Shown: piece by piece, positions 61,741-64,000 of the stretch
Numbering within the stretch: position 1 is the first letter of the stretch
Layout of the letters: every line of letters starts with the position of its first letter
From: Hydrogenophilales bacterium
GTDB taxonomy: Bacteria; Pseudomonadota; Gammaproteobacteria; Burkholderiales; Thiobacillaceae
Direction of reading: 5' to 3'
DNA: 64,000 nucleotides
NCBI GenBank assembly: GCA_016703155.1
Contig: JADJCP010000003.1
Location: 310,001-374,000 of the forward strand
Notes under the pieces: model-generated
Seen by the model: only the letters and a program-made list of their open reading frames with translations
Database searches by the model: none
What the model was told of the DNA's origin: nothing
Made by a program: the position numbers and the translations under genes

Positions 61741-62603
61741 TCCACCAGCCGCATCGACAGATCCACCGCGCGTACGTGCTTGGTCAGCCCGCCGACTGAA
61801 ATCCGGTCGACGCCGGTTTCGGCGATCGCGCGGACGTTGTCCAGGCGGATGCCGCCGGAGGCTTCCAGTTCGGCCCGGCCGGCGCACATGCGCACGGCGG
61901 CGCGCAGGCCGTCGAGGTCGAAGTTGTCGAGCAGGATGAGCGCGGCGCCGGCGCCGAGGGCTTCGTCGAGCTGTTCCAGAGTTTCGACTTCGATCTGCAA
62001 GGTTGGCGCCAGGCCCGAGGCAAGCGCCACTGCACGCGCGGCGTCGAGCGCCGGACGCACGCCGCCGGCGGCGGCGATGTGGTTTTCCTTGATCAGGATG
62101 CCGTCGTACAGGCCGATGCGCTGGTTTTCGCCGCCACCGCATTTCACCGCGTATTTCAATGCAATCCGCAGGCCGGGCAGGGTTTTGCGGGTGTCGACGA
62201 TCTTGGCCTGGGTGCCGGCCACGGCGGCGACGTAATCGCGCGTCGCGGTGGCGACACCGGACAGGGTTTGCAGGAAATTCAGGGCCGGGCGTTCGGCGCT
62301 CAACAGGGCGCGCGTGTTGCCTTCGATTTCGCAGAGGGTCTGGCCGGCCTGGATGTCCTCGGCGTCCTGGGCTTGCCAGAGGATGCGGCAGGTGGGGTCG
62401 AGCGTCCTGAAGCAACGGCTGAACCAGGCGGCGCCGGCCATGACGGCGTCTTGCCGGGTGATGACCCGGGCACGGGCGCGCGCCGTTTCGGGGAGCAGGC
62501 GGGCGGTGAGATCGCCGGTCAAGCCTTCAGGCAGTGGGGCGCCCAGGTCTTCTTCCAGGGCGGTGCGGACGTTGGCGTCGATAATGTGGTCGGGCGGTTG
62601 CAT
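61737..62603 (-). CDS. nadC: Nicotinate-nucleotide pyrophosphorylase (carboxylating)
   Basis: 288 aa. DTRKTLPGLRIALKYAVKCG, GGENQRIGLYDGILIKENHI, and ASGGIRLDNVRAIAETGVD with ISVGGLTKHVRAVDLSMRL are characteristic. It makes nicotinate mononucleotide from quinolinate in NAD synthesis. Alone on this strand here; nadA and nadB are not in the window. Confidence 0.96.
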   Translation of the reverse strand: MQPPDHIIDANVRTALEEDLGAPLPEGLTGDLTARLLPETARARARVITRQDAVMAGAAWFSRCFRTLDPTCRILWQAQDAEDIQAGQTLCEIEGNTRALLSAERPALNFLQTLSGVATATRDYVAAVAGTQAKIVDTRKTLPGLRIALKYAVKCGGGENQRIGLYDGILIKENHIAAAGGVRPALDAARAVALASGLAPTLQIEVETLEQLDEALGAGAALILLDNFDLDGLRAAVRMCAGRAELEASGGIRLDNVRAIAETGVDRISVGGLTKHVRAVDLSMRLVD

Positions 62604-62644
62604 GTTGTTTCCTCGGGAGTTGCGCTATTTTATCTCACCCCATC

Positions 62645-62700
62645 GTAGGAGCCCGCTTGCGGGCGATGCAGCGATTGATCGCCCGCAAGCGGGCTCCTAC
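62645..62700. repeat. Long REP-like inverted repeat
   Basis: Perfect 23-base arms, 62645-62667 (GTAGGAGCCCGCTTGCGGGC and on) and 62678-62700, around a 10-base centre; each arm is itself partly palindromic (CCCGCTTGCGGG). In the nadC-clpB gap, 11 bases before the clpB promoter. This is the best copy of the GTAGGAGC family also present at 34992 and 58008. Confidence 0.85.
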
Positions 62701-62710
62701 AGGGCAAGCG

Positions 62711-62738
62711 GTTGAAATTCCGGCTGTTCCCCCCATCT
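62711..62738 (+). promoter_or_regulatory. Sigma-32 heat-shock promoter of clpB
   Basis: GTTGAAA at 62711-62717, 13 bases, then CCCCATCT at 62731-62738. This matches the sigma-32 pattern CTTGAAA, about 13 bases, CCCCAT-T at nearly all positions. It is placed about 30 bases before the clpB start codon, a classical heat-shock gene. Confidence 0.8.
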
Positions 62739-62767
62739 CCGAGTCAACTAACCCTTCGGAGAACGCC

Positions 62768-64000
<1,233 letters not shown>

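Overview
The window looks like chromosome of a GC-rich betaproteobacterium, probably a sulfur-oxidising or Rhodocyclales/Nitrosomonadales-type organism. I infer this from gene order rather than from any search. The blocks surE-pcm-nlpD-rpoS, birA-coaX-SPOR protein and alaC-hom-thrC are typical of the class. The rhodanese-tusA-dsrE2 block is typical of bacteria that oxidise reduced sulfur.

Layout. Positions 1-7250 are an accessory region, clearly AT-richer at 3800-5800. It holds a UvrD-like helicase with helical repeats and a nuclease-like insertion, a truncated FtsZ-like stub, a three-gene exported cassette (PEGA lipoprotein, small periplasmic protein, trypsin-like protease with a TonB-like tail) and a DUF2971 protein. 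From 7277 the sequence is ordinary GC-rich chromosome: a deacetylase divergent from a Pat-type lysine acetyltransferase; a FliK-like/FhlB pair behind a sigma-28-like promoter; modEABC with a ModE operator; glnD-map; and an SprA-related protease-like gene. A lower-GC pair follows at 20.7-22.9 kb (SAF-domain oxidoreductase with a frameshift, and a glycosyltransferase). Then come acyP with a SlyD-like/methyltransferase fusion, a complete RND efflux operon with a TetR regulator and palindromic operator, metG with an AT-rich patch, and an MFS transporter carrying an in-frame REP-like repeat.

At 36.2-39.2 kb lies an ECF sigma factor, a zinc-finger anti-sigma-like protein and an HvfABC/bufferin-type RiPP operon. 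Its precursor places a canonical EF-hand pair between EGKCG-type cysteine motifs, which I consider the most interesting item in the window. The rest is birA-coaX-SPOR, a PilZ-like protein, alaS, the sulfur-transfer block, a CsgG/SH3 protein, the rpoS block, a prohibitin-like protein, the threonine pathway, a barnase/barstar-type pair, a Uma2 protein, nadC, and the 5' part of clpB behind a heat-shock-like promoter.

A window-wide peculiarity is that several conserved genes carry single lesions: birA (two), alaS, the 20.7-kb oxidoreductase and the barstar-like gene have indels, mostly next to short homopolymers, and hom and the Uma2 leader have in-frame TAG codons. Many intact genes here also end in TAG, so recoding is unlikely. 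Assembly or sequencing error is the simplest explanation, but real decay is possible for some. Three copies of a GTAGGAGC-type inverted repeat and one pair of CCCCCTTT-type inverted repeats are also scattered through the region. No rRNA, tRNA, CRISPR array or complete insertion sequence was recognised.
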